Part shown: positions 46,390 through 57,383 of the stretch, one piece after another
Layout of the letters: the number at the start of each line of letters is the position of its first letter
Numbering within the stretch: the stretch's first letter is position 1
Assembly: GCA_025506515.1 (NCBI GenBank)
Contig: CM046457.1
Coordinates: 43,545,525 to 43,609,524, forward strand
DNA length: 64,000 nucleotides
Direction of reading: 5' to 3'
From: Flaveria trinervia
Lineage: Eukaryota; Streptophyta; Magnoliopsida; Asterales; Asteraceae
Notes under the pieces: generated by a model
The model's database searches: none
The model's input: the letters and a program-made list of their open reading frames with translations, nothing else
What the model was told of the DNA's origin: nothing
Program-made: the position numbers and the translations under genes

Positions 46390-47285
46390 ACAAAAGAAAC
46401 AATCAATTTCGGCAAGCGAAACAATAGTTTCGCTCACTAAGACATGATAGTTTCGCTGACTCAAAGACATTTCGACAAGGAAAACAAACAGTTTCGACAA
46501 GCGAAACTATAATTTCGCTCATTGAAACTTGTTATTTTCGCAGAACAAAAATTAGTTTGACAAGATTAGAATAAATTAAAGTAGTTTCGCAATTAGATTC
46601 ACCAAATATTAACTTAGTTTCGCTATTACAAATTAGTTTCGCTGACATAAGAAAATACACGCGAAACTGTGTAAATTAAAGATCAGTCATTGCGAAATTA
46701 GAAAAGATATGGCGAAACTGTTAAGTTTGCTCGGACAGCATAACATTACAGTTTCGCAGAAAAGATGTGAACTTTCGTTCAATTCGCAGAGAAATTAGTA
46801 GTTTCGCTGAACGAACAGTGAAACCACCGAAGAGACACAATCTAGATAACTTGAGAATAGACTATTTAATCCAGATTAGAAGATGAATCAGTGTTCGAAA
46901 CTCACATACGAAGTGAATCTCACAAAAAATCAGACCAAATCACAAACACAAGTCAAAATCGCCTTAAAAGTTACGGAAAAACCCTAAAAGAGAAACTGAG
47001 CGGTTGTGCGAAATTATGAGAGAAAATTCGCAAACATGACTTATATAGCAAATAGTTTCGCAGACAGCGAAACTATAAATTCATCTGGCGAATTTACAGT
47101 TTCGCCCATGAAACTGTAATTTCGCTAATTACAGATTCGCCCAGTGAAACTGTAATTTCGCTAATTTACAGTTTCGCCCAGTGAAACTGTAATTTCGCTA
47201 GGAGGTAACTGATTAACAACTTATTATCTAACCTAGCGAAATTGCAGTTTGCTTTGCGAAATTATTAGCGAAAGAATACTTTCGC
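46390..47285 (-). repeat. Word array (gcgaaactgt / acagtttcgc) in the S spacer
   Basis: More than thirty copies of GCGAAACT and AGTTTCGC in both orientations, densest at 47050-47285 (ACAGTTTCGCCCAGTGAAAC repeated). The same words fill the S LTR and its leader (54026-54420). Confidence 0.92.
47041..47047 (-). promoter_or_regulatory. TATA box, candidate internal promoter of the S aORF
   Basis: Minus-strand TTTGCTATATAAGTCATG, 724 nt before the aORF ATG, with word copies directly upstream. The S LTR has the same GCTATATA context after its words. Confidence 0.55.
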
Positions 47286-47289
47286 ACCT

Positions 47290-47510
47290 TTAATTTTATT
47301 ATTATTATTATTTTATTTTTAATTTTTATTTATTTTTATTTTTATTTTTATTTTATTTTTATTTTTATTTTTATTTTTTTTATTTTTATTATTTTTGTAT
47401 TATTATTATTATTATTTTTTATTTATTTATTATTATATATTATTTTTATTATTATTATTATTAATTTTTTTTAATTATAAATTAATTTTTTTTTAAATTA
47501 TAATACTTAA
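47290..47510. repeat. ATT / ATTTTT low-complexity tract
   Basis: About 220 bp made almost only of A and T with TTTTTA and TTA periods. Confidence 0.95.
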
Positions 47511-48476
47511 GGAAGCACATCTAATAATGAGATCTAAAATAATCAGAGATTACATTCTCTAAATATTTTAGAACATAAAGATGATCAAAAAATCATCTAC
47601 CAGTCATGAGATCATACTGAATACAAGATCTGATCACAATCTGCACAGAAACAACTGAAATTAGAACAAATCAATAACGATTGCTGATATAATGTCCACT
47701 TAAACTCATGCCTTATCCTTTTTCAAACAATAGCTTATGATTCATTAAGGTTCGATTAGATGCTTTAAAATGCAAGACCCCAAAATCATTTGGTAAAACA
47801 AAAACCCTTACCCAACCTCAGGATTTCTTGAATTATGAATCAATCTTCAAAGAACAAGGTTGTGAATTAGTGTGCAAATGATTATCAACAGAATATTTCA
47901 TTCTAAGAGAATTAATCGATAAGATGATTTGACATAATTATATCAAAAATGGTGAGAGCTCCAGATCTATACTCACGTATAACAGAGGAGATAACCATTT
48001 GAACATGTGCTGATGAGAGCTCCAGGTTAGTACTATCATACAACATAGGAGATCATCACTCCAGGTCAGTACTCACGTACAGCAGAGGAGATAAGCACAG
48101 ACACAAGACATCTTGACACTAAATATACCAGCAGAGGATGATGACAAAACAAAGCAAAATGAACGAAAGATTCATTCTCAATCCAATTTTTGTCAGGACT
48201 CATTTTTTGTGCAATCCAAAACGATTGAGCAATCCAGACATTCTTAAGCATAAAGTTTAATTTAATCAAAAAGCCGCTGTCTACTTCATTCGTCAGGCAG
48301 AGTCTATCAAGCATATCGTTAAAGAATCTGATCCATTTCCTATTTTTAATGTGAAACAGAATCCAGTAACAGTTACTATCATTTCTCATAGAAGTACTGG
48401 TCATGTAAAATAAAATTTTTTAGAGAATATACAATCATTTCTCATCATGTTAAATTCCAATCTCAGAATAATGATA

Positions 48477-48486
48477 TTACTCCCCC
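48477..48486 (-). other. Internal polypurine-tract copy in the S spacer
   Basis: Minus strand TTTGGGGGAGTAAT, about 120 nt after the pol stop. Matches the internal copies in A and C. Confidence 0.7.
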
Positions 48487-48602
48487 AAATTTTTATTTTC
48501 ATATTGCGATTATTATCAATGAATTGTCATTTTAAATAATTATATTATATGTTTGTTATAAATTTTTTTTGTTTAATAAAGAGATAGAAAATGAAATTTT
48601 TT

Positions 48603-50020
48603 TTAAAAAGATATTAACCCAAGCATAGAAATCAATTCATAAAAACGAGGTTTATCAAATGTTTTTGTGAAAAGATCAGCTTTTTTATTTTTTGTATCGA
48701 TGGATATAATATTAATGAAACCCCTCTCTTGAGCATCACGAATAGCATGGATTCGTGTTTCAATATGCTTTGTGCGGGAATGATGAATGGGGTTTTTAGC
48801 AATTCCAATGGCAGCCTCATTGTCACAGAATAAAGGTGTATGAAGGAAATTAATGCCATAATCAATCATTGATGTTGGATCCAGAGAACTTGAGGGCAGC
48901 AGCTGGAGGCAGCAATATATTCAGCTTCCCCTGTAGAAAGAGAAATAGTAGTTGTTTCTTGCTCTGCCAGGATACCAGACAATTTACCAAATATTGACAA
49001 CCTCCAGACACAGATTTTCTGTTTAACCTGCAACCATTGGAATCACTATCAGAGTAAGCATGTAAATCAAAATTTCCACCATACGGATACCACAACCCGA
49101 GACGAGACGATCCTTTGAGATAACGAAATATGCGTTTGACAGCTTTCTCATGAGATTCCTTTGGAGCCGACTGATATCTAGCACAGTAATCAACAGCGAA
49201 AGTGATATCAGGACGACTTGCAGTAAGATACATGAGAGAGCCAATCATAGACCGAAAAAGATGAGGATCAACTGGTTTTCCATTTTCATCCGGAGTTAGA
49301 CATGTCTGAGCAGTAAAAGGAGTCATCTCAGTAGACGCATCATCCATCTTAAATTTCTTCAGAATATCTTTAATGTACTTTTCTTGATGAATAAGAATTC
49401 CTTCTTTCTGTTGTTCAACTTGCAACCCAAGAAAGAAACACATTTCACCCATCATACTCATTTCAAACCTTTGACTCATCACTTCTTCGAACTCTCTACA
49501 CAATTGAGAGTTTTTAGATCCAAAAATAATATCATCAACATACACTTGAACAAAGATCATTTCACCATTCACCGCTCTGTTAAATAAGGTCATATCAATG
49601 GTACCACGAGAGTAACCATTGCTTAGAAGATATTGCGTAAGAGTCTCATACCAGATTCTGGGTGCTTGATGAAGACCGTACAAAGATTTATCAAGTTTAT
49701 ACACTTTATCAGGAAAATCAGGATCTTCAAAGCCTGGTGGTTGACACACATATATCTCCTCATCAATGTCTCCGTAGAGAAAAGCACATTTCACATCCAT
49801 CTGGTAAACTTTGAATTGTTTATGAGCAGCATGAGCAAGAAATATTCTGAGTGCTTCAAGACGAGCAACTGGAGCAAAGACTTCTGTATAATCAATTCCT
49901 TCTTCTTGAGCAAAGCCTTGCACTACAAGTCTAGATTGTTGCGCACCACCACACCCCCCGATCATCTGGTTTGTTCTTAATACCCATTTTGTGCCAATTG
50001 GATATTTGTTGGGAGGTAAA
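48603..50020 (-). pseudogene. pol: Reverse transcriptase and RNase H of element S
   Basis: A 367-codon frame (49965-48862) covers the RT: RLVVQGFAQEEGIDYTEVFA, VYQMDVKCAFLYGDIDEEIY, SLYGLHQAPRIWYETL, catalytic VYVDDIIFGS, then FRSMIGSLMYLTASRPDITF. RNase H starts at LHAYSDSDSNGCRLNRKSVS. A frameshift near 48865-48915 leads to the last piece (48869-48603) with FCDNEAAIGIAKNPIHHSRT, KHIETRIHAIRDA and KKADLFTKTFDKPRFYE. Only one or two breaks separate this from an intact domain, consistent with a young element. Confidence 0.92.
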
Positions 50021-50523
50021 TCAACTAAGGTCCAACCTGAAGCTTTCTAAACTATTGAAGTTCCAATTGCATAGATTCACAATATCTTTCACAATTAGCA
50101 CCCTGTTTAGAACATAAGATGCACAATTAACAGCTTCAGCCCAGAAAATAATGGGTAATGAGGATTCTATCAACATTGTACGAGCAGCTTCCACAAGAGT
50201 GCGATTCTTTCTTTCTGCAATACCGTTCTGCTGGGGTGTTCTTGCAGCACTAAATTGTCTCACAATCCCTTTTTGAGCACAAAATGAATCAAGAATCTGA
50301 TTTTTAAATTCAGTGCCGTTGTCACTTCTTAATCCCATAACTCTTCTCTTACTGACTGATTCAATAGAAATGATTTATTTTGCAATTCCTCTGCAACTTC
50401 ACTTTTGTGTGCAAGAAACCTCACCCATGAATAACGTGAGAAATCATCTGTAACAACAAGACAAAAAGATTTTTTAGCAATTGATTTAACACTTATTGGC
50501 CCAAATAAATCAGTATGTAACAA
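50021..50523 (-). pseudogene. pol: Integrase core of element S
   Basis: Two frame pieces. The first has MLHTDLFGPISVKS and VVTDDFSRYSWVRFL (first aspartate). The second has GLRSDNGTEFKNQILDSF (second aspartate) and QNGIAERKNRTLVEAARTM (glutamate). A frameshift near 50335 divides them. Another break near 50060 separates the core from the RT linker. Confidence 0.9.
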
Positions 50524-51197
50524 CTCAAGAGGACTTGATATGCTATTTAAAAGTTGGGCTTATGAGGTTTTTTATGTTGTTTCCCTTTGACACATGCCAT
50601 GCATTTTTCAGTAACAGAAAAATCTTTTAAAGGAAGTCCTCTAACAAGATTGTTCTTGACTAATTTGTTAATTATCTTAAATTGACATGGCCTAAGCGAC
50701 GATGCCACAAGAGTGACTCAGAGGTTGATGCTTTTGAGAGAAGACAAGTTGCAGTAGCTTTTGACTCATTTGAATTCATATCAAGAAGATATGTATCATG
50801 TTTCCTTGGAGCACGCATGAGAATTAAATCCTCCGGAATAGCTATCGCTGATTTTAAAAATAAACATTCATCAGATTTAAATAGAACAGGAATGTCTTTA
50901 TCACAAATTTGAGAGACACTCAGAAGATTAAAAGCCAATTCAGGAACATGGTTGACTTTTTCTAGAGTAAGAGAACCATTGGTAACTTCTCCTTGTCCAA
51001 TCATTTTCCACCCTCTTATTTCTAGCAAATGCCACATATCCTCCATCTATAATCCGATAATTGGTCAACAAATCCTTTAATCCCGTCATATGCTTGGAAC
51101 ATCCGCTATCAACATGCCACAGACTGTGTACAAAATTTTGAAGAGGATCCCTGAAATGAATTAACAAATCATTTAGCCAGAAGCAATAGGGACCCAA
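50524..51197 (-). pseudogene. pol: Protease and pre-integrase of element S
   Basis: Retropepsin-like active site WHVDSGCSKHMTG (51110-51070) with the usual D-S-G. A frameshift near 51000 leads to VTNGSLTLEKVNHVPELAFN, NLLSVSQICDK and the LLWHRRLGHVN pre-integrase motif near 50680. The HHCC remainder to 50524 is in shifted frames. Confidence 0.87.
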
Positions 51198-52748
51198 GAT
51201 TGAAAAACTTTTGTTTTTAAAGAAGCAGATTTTTTACAAAAGAAATTATTAACCAATTTTGTCAATTTATTCCCAAAACAATTCCTATTAGAGGATCTTT
51301 GAATGAAAGGGCAATTTTTGATAAGATGATCCTCTCCACCACACCTGAAACAATGATGTTTGAATCTAGGTCGATGATGTGATGAGGTAAAAATAGGATC
51401 AATAATAATCTCCTCATCACATTCAGACAAACTAGAATCAACATCACTGAATGTCTCATACATCTCATGATGTTTTTGTTTATTTGAATCAGAGTTCTTC
51501 TTGTCAAAATCAAAACATGATTCTTCTGACAAATCAGTAAAACTCGTACCATTGGTACCAGTGTCAGATAAAGACGAACTACATTTTCTGATGATGTCAT
51601 ATTTAATGGTATGAAAGATGGAATAGGTTGAGAAAAGACTTTTCGAAAGAATTAATTTTAAGTTGCTTAGTTGTTTTAGGAGAAACATCAGATTCATTGC
51701 ATTTGTTACTAGAACAAAAATCATCACTATCATGATTTGAAGTACAAGATGAAATAGAACTATCAAGAGAACATGAGACATTCAAGTCTGTTACATTTGA
51801 ACTAGAAACAAACACTGAATTTAAACTAGACTTATTATCTAAAACAGACTGCTGATTGTCAGGTGTACTAGAACTAGTGCATCCAAGCCCACTAGTTGGT
51901 CCATAGTCGTAGTCTTCACGAATATACTTAGAGTTATTCCGACTAAACCTGCAGACATACTGTCAGTATCTGATTTGATTAAATCATTAGAAGGATGAGG
52001 AACAGGCATAGGAGAATAACAGTATGTACTAGGAGGAGGATAAACTGTACATTTTCATAACCCAAACCTGTTTTAATTCTTGCTCCCCGTTGAGATTTAC
52101 AAAGATCATCATGTTTCATTCCAGAAATAGTCCATTTATCTAACTTTGACTGAAGTTTGCTTGCTTCAAATTCAGCAAGAGCAACCCGTTCAGTCAAAGT
52201 ATTAACCTCTACATTTCTTTCCAAAACAATTCTTTTTAAATGATCAGTTTCTTTTAAAGCCTCATTTAATTTCACAAAATATTTTGATTCATTCATTTTA
52301 AGTTCATCATTAATTGTTTTAAATTCTTTTCATTATCAATTAACAAACGATTAGCCTTATAAATCCCAAAAAGTCTAATTTTGCAAGCAGATGAGCACAT
52401 ATCCTGTATTACCTCATAAGGAAGTCCCATTACTATCCTTTCGGCAGCTAAAGCTTTATCGCACATGCATGCTGGAGTACTTGATTTCCTTTCCTCAACA
52501 GTAGCGGCCGCATCATTCTTCTCTTTTCCTTTTGCAGCTTTTGAATTCCTTTCTTCATCTGAACCTGTAATTTCCTCTTTCTCCTCTCCATCTGCCTTTT
52601 CTTCTTTCTCCTTTACTGAAGATTCATTTGTTCCTTTGAATTCCTTGAACAACACAAATCCATCTTTATCAACTTCCATCTCATCACTTTCCACAACCTC
52701 AGCAACTAACGCGTGATTTATTTCAGATCTTGTTTCTTCCACCTCCAC
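51173..52748 (-). pseudogene. gag: Gag C-terminal region of S with coiled coil and second zinc knuckle
   Basis: Pieces 52748-52293, 52296-51979, 51815-51603 and 51781-51173. The first is acidic (KEEKADGEEKEEITGSDEER) with a cysteine block MCDKALAAERIVMGLPYEVI. The second is a coiled coil (FVKLNEALKETDHLKRIVLE). The last carries a second CCHC knuckle, CFRCGGEDHLIKNC, near 51350-51300. This is the long gag-pol linker region of SIRE-type elements. Confidence 0.75.
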
Positions 52749-54025
52749 ACTCCAGTCAAAGTTTGAGATAAAGCTGACTCCTTTTTTGAATTTCCTTCTT
52801 CCTTTTCTTTCTTTGCTGTCAATCTTTGTACTCCAGTGTTACTAGGATCTGTGACAATTGGTAATGGACATTCACGTTTAAAATGTCCCAATTGTTTACA
52901 GTTAAAGCACCTCAATTTTGACTTATCAAATCCTAGTTTTGAGGTAGATGATTGACCACCAAAGTTCTTTCTTCCTGTTCTTTCCATGAATCTCCTGGCT
53001 CTTAAAGTTAACATCGCCATTTTCCATTAAATGTCAATTTCTTCTAAATCATCAGGATCAACCTGATACATATCCTCCATAGTTATTCCTTTACCTTTCA
53101 ATTCACCGGCAACGAGAGCTTCATAACTCTGAACAAACATTCCAAAAAGAGCCATTGTTTCAGATGAAATTGAAGTTTCAGCATTCACCTTAGAATTTCC
53201 CAATTCTTTTCCAACATGATTACTACCACTCGAGAAATTACTTGTATTGCTCCCTCCTTGAATTGGATTTTGAATATGAGAGTTTGCAGCGGATGACAAC
53301 AAAGCAGCATTTTGAGAAAAACCAGATGTGGACATCATAGTCTGGTTAAATTCTCTTCTTTTCATATCCAACTCAAAATATTTAAACTTGTTAATGATAT
53401 CCATTAGCTTATAATCTGTAAAACCACTTTCTTGTTTGAGCATCCTCACTTGAAGACTCCACTGTGGTGGAAGAGAATCGAGAAGCCTGTTAACTTGTTC
53501 ACTGTTGGAGAGTCTTTCATCATACTTCTTCAGAGTGCTTAAGACGGTTAAGAAACAATTTGTCAGATCTGTCAAACTTTCATTCTTGTATCCTACAAAC
53601 GAATTGAACTCCTTTTCAGCTTGAATACTCTTGTCTTTCACCAGATCTGCATTCCCATCATAGAATTCACAGAGAGCATCATAAATAAATTTAGCATTTT
53701 TATGCTCTGCAAAACGATTGTAGATATCTGGAGCCAAGCAGAGAGTTAGAGCACCAAAAGCTTTTTGATCACGATCAATGAGTTTCAGATCTCTTTCAGT
53801 ATAAGAAGATGGGTCTTTGTTCTGAGAAACGACATCACCAACCGTAACCATAGGTATATGAGGACCTGAAATAATCGATTCCCATTGATTATGATCTGTG
53901 TAGAAAAAGAAAGCTTTGAGACATCTCTTCCAATCTTCAAAATTATCTCCATTAATGAGTCTTGGAGGTCTATTAGGAGCAACACTTTCAAGATCCGCAA
54001 GTGTAAGAGTAGTTAATTTCGACAT
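52718..54025 (-). pseudogene. gag: Gag of element S (capsid and first zinc knuckle)
   Basis: ATG 54025 opens a 332-codon frame: NRPPRLINGDNFEDWKRCLK, the UBN2-type capsid core (DALCEFYDGNADLVKDKSIQ, LTDLTNCFLTVLSTLKKYDE, LLDSLPPQWSLQVRML), ending at 53027. After a short break the next frame (53020-52718) is basic with the CCHC knuckle CFNCKQLGHFKREC. It assembles the particle and packages RNA in a working element. Confidence 0.92.
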
Positions 54026-54640
54026 GATAGTTTCGGCAGAAAAATTGATAATTTCGCTGACAAATTCGCTAACAAATTCGCTGAAAGAGGTGACTTGGCT
54101 AACAGTTTCGCTGAAACAATACTATCGCAGATACTTTCGCAAAAAAAAAGACACTTTCGCTTGCATTTCGGCAGCACTTTCACTTGAACAGAGACAACAA
54201 TTGCTTAGTTTCGCTGCTAAATTCGCAGGAAACAAGCTTGAACTTTCGTTCAAAAATAGATTCGGCAACAATTTCGCTTGATGATTGGTCAAAAACACTA
54301 ATGAACTTTCGTTCAAGGGAATACTTTCGCTGAAACTCTAGAAAACAACTTCTGATTCAAATAACTCATAATTTCGCTGAATGAAGATGACAGTTTCGCT
54401 GTAAGAACAGTAATTTTGCTGGTCGATCTCAAAACCCTTTTTCCCCTCAAAATCAATCTGAAATCATCCAAAACTCAATGAATTTGAGATCTGATGATTG
54501 TAGGATCTTCCTCAATCAAGAACGAGCATAATTCAATCAATTTCCATGCCAAAAACAGCTAATAATCCACTGAAAATTGATTGAAACTAGATATTGACCA
54601 AAACCACAAAAACTCAACAAATCAAGAGCACTAAGGCTCT
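54026..54640 (-). other. Leader of element S with family words
   Basis: Non-coding between primer site and gag ATG. It contains repeated ATTTCGCTGA, AGTTTCGCTG and ACTTTCGTTCA, the same word family as the S LTR and spacer, through about 54420. Confidence 0.8.
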
Positions 54641-54646
54641 GATACA
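54632..54646 (-). other. Primer-binding site of element S
   Basis: Minus strand TATCAGAGCCTTAG a few bases after the 5' LTR, matching the 3' part of the initiator-Met tRNA site (TGGTATCAGAGC); the leading TGG is changed. Confidence 0.7.
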
Positions 54647-54649
54647 TAT

Positions 54650-55169
54650 TGTTGGTCCATGTGATCGATGAACAGTAAAATTGATAGGATAATTTGATCA
54701 ATATCAAACACACAAACCAAATAACAACAATTGAGAAGTGAATATGATGAATCAAGACATAATTGGTACTCAAATGAACAAACTCACTCAATACAATAAG
54801 CACAATTGTATTTCAATGAAGTAACTGCTTAGAAATGGTAGCTTGCAACAGAATTCCACGATTAGGGTTTTGCAAGCTTACCGAACAAAGTGAAATGACA
54901 ATAGTATATATAGCAGTCATAGATTCGCTGACAGTTTCGCTATCAGCGAAACTGTCATGCCGAAACTATAGTTTCGCCCGGCAGAACACAAGTTCGCCGG
55001 GTAAACCAAAATAGCAAACTGTGAGCGAATGTATAGATTCGCTCACAGTTTCGCTGGACTGCCAAAACTGCTAATTACAAACAAAATACAAAATGAAACT
55101 AACAAAAGTCCTATTACAATGTAAAGTAAACATCTATACTAAAGTGAGTCCAACCTAACATGATCTTCA
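54650..55169 (-). repeat. 5' LTR of element S (520 bp)
   Basis: Nearly identical to 43217-43717. It retains a perfect 12-bp hairpin at 54930-54956 (GACAGTTTCGCT, loop ATC, AGCGAAACTGTC) partly deleted in the 3' LTR. CGAAACTATAGTTTCG is a perfect palindrome. The minus-strand TATA box is at plus 54905-54912. Confidence 0.95.
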
Positions 55170-55667
55170 ATCACTACAAATAAACGAGCTTATACAGCAG
55201 AATACGTTTATCAAAAGCCATTCATTTCATTTAAACCCCTGTTGTTGAGCAATACATCATCATTTAACTGATTGCAAAAGAATTTTTTATATGCATTACA
55301 AAACAACAGCAACATAGAATACGAATGGATGTCAGTCTTTCCCTTGCCCAGTAGCTTCACTCTCGTCCCATCCTCAGCAATGATTACCTACCAATTGAAA
55401 ATGTATAAAAGTTAGCGTTGCTGAGTGAGCTCTAGTTTTAAAAGTAATAAAATACTTTCTATATGTTGTATAAGAATATACTCTTTTCTGTAAAATACAA
55501 CTCTGTACTGTATATGCGAGCACGCATCAACTATATGAACAAATATTGTTCGTTCTCTGTACTGTATGCCTTGTCTGTAAACTTTTAACTTTATGTTTCA
55601 CTTTCTGTATGGACTAGTGAGCAGTACCCCAACTATATGCGCGATGGAAAACGGGTGATGGGCCATC

Positions 55668-55815
55668 TATATCCCCCGAAAGGGTCAACTGTATCCCTCG
55701 AAAGGGTCAACTATATCCCCCGAAAGAGTAAATGTATCCCCCGAAAGGGTCAACTATATCCCCCGAAAGGGTAACTATATCCCCCGAAAGGGTAACTATA
55801 TCCCCCGAAAGGGTC
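55668..55815 (-). repeat. Minisatellite of about 21 bp x 7 in the H LTR
   Basis: Units of TATCCCCCGAAAGGGTCAAC and shorter variants. G has only one comparable unit (GAGGGATATAG near 38137). Confidence 0.92.
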
Positions 55816-56219
55816 TGTGTACTATGTACAAGGCCGACCCAATCACCCAGGGCACGCTACAAAGGTCCTGCCAATCTCAATTGATTGACCCTGTGTGCAT
55901 GAAAGGGTAGCTAAACCGTAGCACAGTTGAGCTAACGACAACACGGTCGTGTCCCCCTGTAAGCTTGCAAGACTTGTTAACATTTTATTAATGTTTCTCT
56001 TCTTTCTTTATTGCTCTTTTACTTTATTATTACGAAATACTTTACGTTACGATAATAACATGCCACGTAAATTCACATACTATAAGTAATAATAATAATA
56101 ATAAGGAACATCGTATGTAATCATATCATGCATGGAACATCATCATTATTCAGCCCTAGTCAACTCTGGTCAAAACCCTAAAGCACAGACTCCTAGAAAA
56201 CTCTGTAAAATTTTCCAAG

Positions 56220-56600
56220 TGGTAGGCGCATGGGAACTATTTGGGCGCATGAGCCCTATTTGGGCGTTTCATCACCATTTAGGCACATCAGCCTAACACT
56301 TAAACATTTTCACCTTAGGCGCATGAACTCATTCAGGCGCATGGGCACTATTGGTGTGTATGAACACTTAGGCGCATGGGCCACTTAGGCGCATGGGCAC
56401 TATTGGGGTACATGGCCCTACACTTAGTTGTCCGACTATTATTTTCTAGGCGCATGGACAATTGTTCAGGTGCATGGGTTGTACTTTATCATTTCTAAGG
56501 TAATGTTAGGCGCATGGAATACTGTTTGGGTGCATGGATCACACTTAGTTCTTACTATGGCATTTTCAGACGCATGAGCCTTATTTAGGCGCATGGACCT
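56220..56600 (-). repeat. Word array (ttaggcgcatgg) in the H LTR
   Basis: About eighteen copies of TTAGGCGCATGGGC and relatives, the complement of the G and A words. Confidence 0.88.
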
Positions 56601-57232
56601 TCTGTACTATATATTTCCAGTATGTTTCAACCCAAATCATTGAATCTGACTATTCTAAGCTTAATGTGGCTATTCTAACACGAATAACCTATAAGCATAC
56701 AAGAATCACATTCATTCATGCACAATGCACACGGGTAAACATACATGAACTTTATAAAACCATTTTAATACATTTTCAGACCCAAAGATCATTTAAAACA
56801 AGTAAAACCGGGGTCTAGAACTCACCTGATGCGACTTGGGTGTTTCTTCCTTTGAACCCGCTTGCAAAGAGTTCCAAAACACCTAAAATCAACACCATAC
56901 GCACACACCCAAACACAACACAAGCACATAAGCACAAGAGCACATAACCGGGATAAAACCCGTCATAAACACATAAAAACCGCGAATTCTTACCTTGAAT
57001 TCGCCCACTTCTTCTTCTTGTTCTGAAAACCGAGAGTTCTCTGCTCTCTCTCTCTCTAAATAACGAAGAAGATGGTGATGTGAAAAGAGGGTGGGCGGCC
57101 ATGCCCACCTTTTACACCAACTTTCAAAGATATTTGTCCTTTGGACACTTTTGGTCTCTCCACTTGGACATTATTACTTTTCTTTCTTTTTATTCTTTAT
57201 ATCTTGCCTTTTAAGATAACCGGGTGTTACAA

Positions 57233-57243
57233 GTCCACCCCCC
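57233..57243 (-). other. Polypurine tract of element H
   Basis: Minus strand AAGGGGGGTGGACT directly before LTR start TGTAACACCC. Confidence 0.85.
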
Positions 57244-57383
57244 TTATATAGGTTTCATCCCCAAACCTGTTATTCCTCAAATAGACGAGGATAATGCTGC
57301 CTCATTTCCTCCTCAGTCTCCCATGTAGACTCGGATCCTTTCTTGTGCTTCCACTGTACACGCACAAGAGGAACCACTTTATT

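Larger units (their letters stand above)
46324..48602 (-). other. Pol-aORF spacer of element S
   Basis: 2.28 kb non-coding. From the pol end: internal polypurine tract (48486), blocks with CAGAGGAGAT and GAGCTCCAG phrases (47940-48095), an ATTTTT/ATT low-complexity tract (47290-47510), word array with TATA box, then the acceptor. The ORF at 48066-48404 has no family resemblance and I do not call it. Confidence 0.75.
43217..55169 (-). mobile_element. Element S: complete SIRE-type copia retrotransposon, 12 kb, minus strand
   Basis: Order on its own strand: 5' LTR (55169-54650), primer site, leader, gag, pol (protease, integrase, RT, RNase H), spacer, aORF, polypurine tract, 3' LTR (43717-43217), flanked by ATCAC. 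The LTRs differ at about seven substitutions plus a few indels (about 1.4% by eye). At a commonly used plant rate of 1.3e-8 per site per year this is roughly half a million years; that figure is inference. It inserted into the 3' LTR of H. Confidence 0.95.
55175..57231 (-). repeat. 3' LTR of gypsy element H (right fragment)
   Basis: With 43154-43216 it forms a 2.1 kb LTR, ending on the plus strand in ACCCGGTGTTACA-like sequence (minus start TGTAACACCCGGTTATC). It contains a 7-unit minisatellite (55668-55815), a word array (56220-56600) and the spliced-leader-like segment (56820-57104). Confidence 0.88.

Noticed and set aside
43687..46500. Calling the aORF a retroviral envelope gene
   Set aside because: I see no convincing signal peptide, transmembrane or fusion segment in the conserved parts; the charged, coiled-coil content and nuclear-signal-like patches fit a non-envelope protein better.
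48066..48404. 112-codon minus-strand ORF in the S spacer
   Set aside because: Not shared with the spacers of A or C and no family motif.
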